NCBI GenBank assembly: GCA_964609675.1
Contig: CAZSRX010000058.1
Coordinates: forward strand, 1-6,786
From: CAZSRX01 sp964609675 [NCBI: uncultured Bacteroidota bacterium]
GTDB lineage: Bacteria; CLD3; SB21
Direction: 5' to 3'
DNA: 6,786 bases
The stretch's first letter is position 1, and every line of letters begins with the position of its first letter. The position numbers and the translations under genes are program-made. Below the pieces are notes generated by a model. That model saw nothing but the letters and a program-made list of their open reading frames with translations, did not search any database and was not told the DNA's origin. Shown piece by piece: positions 6,388-6,786 of this stretch.

Positions 6388-6607
6388 CCGCAACCTCCAG
6401 GCGGGTAATGAATATATCTTCGTGAAGCCGGTCTTTGATTTCCTGCTCAGAGGCGCATTCGAAAAACAATTCCACCGCTTCCTGAAGGTTTTTTTTAGCT
6501 TCCTCCACGGTATCGCCCTGACTGGCAATGTCCAGTTCGGGACATAATGATACATACCCATCGCCTTCGTGTTCGATAATTGCGGTATATTGAAGGTGTT
6601 TCTTCAT
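6380..6607 (-). CDS. hicB: HicB antitoxin, short form
   Basis: 75 aa from the ATG at 6607. HicB binds and neutralises HicA and usually represses its own operon. The sequence is the classic partial RNase-H-like HicB fold: YTAIIEHEGDGYVSLCPELD at 7-26, then SQGDTVEEAKKNLQEAVELFFE at 29-50 as the long helix. It is the short type, with no extra C-terminal helix-turn-helix or ribbon-helix-helix domain visible, so autorepression by a separate DNA-binding domain is not evident. The ATG at 6607 is preferred to a longer frame reaching 6718, because the extra 37 residues are AT-driven and unlike HicB. The Shine-Dalgarno sequence is weak (GAAAG). hicB precedes hicA, the reverse of E. coli hicAB but a common order. 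Confidence 0.9.
   Translation of the reverse strand: MKKHLQYTAIIEHEGDGYVSLCPELDIASQGDTVEEAKKNLQEAVELFFECASEQEIKDRLHEDIFITRLEVAVG
6394..6398 (-). promoter_or_regulatory. Ribosome binding site that sets the TTG start of hicA
   Basis: Minus-strand GGAGG inside the 3' end of hicB, 6 nt before TTG (6387-6385). It is the strongest Shine-Dalgarno sequence in the module and the reason the TTG is chosen. Confidence 0.75.
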
Positions 6608-6640
6608 ATCGAATCTTTCAATAGTAATTATATTCCGTTT

Positions 6641-6669
6641 AATATACGTTCTGACCAGATGGTAAGCAA
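6641..6669 (-). promoter_or_regulatory. Likely hicBA promoter
   Basis: On the minus strand TTGCTT (6669-6664), a 17-bp spacer and TATATT (6646-6641) make a reasonable sigma-70-type promoter with ideal spacing. Transcription would start near 6634, leaving a leader of about 27 nt before the hicB ATG. A TATAAT at 6632-6627 is an alternative -10 but has no good -35. Confidence 0.4.
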
Positions 6670-6696
6670 TAAAAAATATTTCGCGGTTAGTCCAGT

Positions 6697-6715
6697 TTGA
6701 ATATCGAATAACGAA
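6697..6715 (+). repeat. Short dispersed repeat, copy 2
   Basis: Same 19-bp unit as 6050-6068 with one base changed, direct orientation. It is followed by AAGGAATAATGAATATTG (6718-6735), which reads as a continuation of the same AT-rich repeat style and differs from what follows copy 1. Confidence 0.6.
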
Positions 6716-6732
6716 CAAGGAATAATGAATAT

Positions 6733-6786
6733 TGTCTCATCCTGAAATAGGTTGACAGGTGTTAATAACCTAAAGTAAGGAACAAG
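6733..6786 (+). mobile_element. Possible left end of an insertion sequence running out of the window
   Basis: The repeat-like DNA changes abruptly near 6733 to a stretch starting TGTCTCATCC and containing TAGGTT (6748-6753) and AACCTA (6767-6772) as inverted arms, with AAGGAACA (6777-6784) as a possible ribosome binding site at the very edge. A TG-starting end, a short inverted repeat and a gene about to start within 60 bp would fit an IS terminus. No transposase is visible, so this is a guess; an ordinary promoter-leader of the next gene is the alternative. Confidence 0.3.

Overview
The window holds a compact amino-acid fermentation locus followed by a small toxin-antitoxin module. Its centre is a glycyl-radical enzyme operon, hpdB-hpdC-hpdA, which encodes 4-hydroxyphenylacetate decarboxylase (large subunit, Fe-S small subunit, radical-SAM activase) and makes p-cresol from the tyrosine product 4-hydroxyphenylacetate. 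Divergent from it, across a 274-bp AT-rich gap, is tnaA, tryptophanase, which makes indole, pyruvate and ammonia from tryptophan. On the right, on the minus strand and convergent with hpdA, is a hicB-hicA type II toxin-antitoxin pair in which hicA starts at TTG.

Organism: glycyl-radical enzymes are destroyed by oxygen, so the host is very probably a strict anaerobe that ferments amino acids, such as a gut or sediment bacterium. The genes have good Shine-Dalgarno sequences and moderately GC-rich coding DNA set in AT-rich spacers. The spacers at the right carry short repeats of the type GAATATCGAATAACGAA. From memory I associate such repeats with Lentisphaerota/Planctomycetota-type and some other environmental genomes, but this is weak evidence and I do not assign a phylum.

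Layout: 1-374, AT-rich sequence with no convincing gene; 375-1757 (-), tnaA; 1758-2031, divergent regulatory region with a perfect 19-bp palindrome at 1886-1904; 2032-4740 (+), hpdB; 4757-5011 (+), hpdC; 5004-5933 (+), hpdA, overlapping hpdC by 8 nt; 5934-6162, spacer with inverted repeats; 6163-6387 (-), hicA; 6380-6607 (-), hicB; 6608-6786, hicBA promoter, a second repeat copy and, near the end, a possible insertion-sequence terminus leading into a gene outside the window.

How it works together (inference): the shared intergenic region could coordinate fermentative disposal of two aromatic amino acids, releasing indole from one side and p-cresol from the other. Each half is a known system. 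The points worth a second look are their pairing, the palindrome between them, and an Asp in place of one expected cluster Cys in the activase. I see no clear evidence of a wholly new system.
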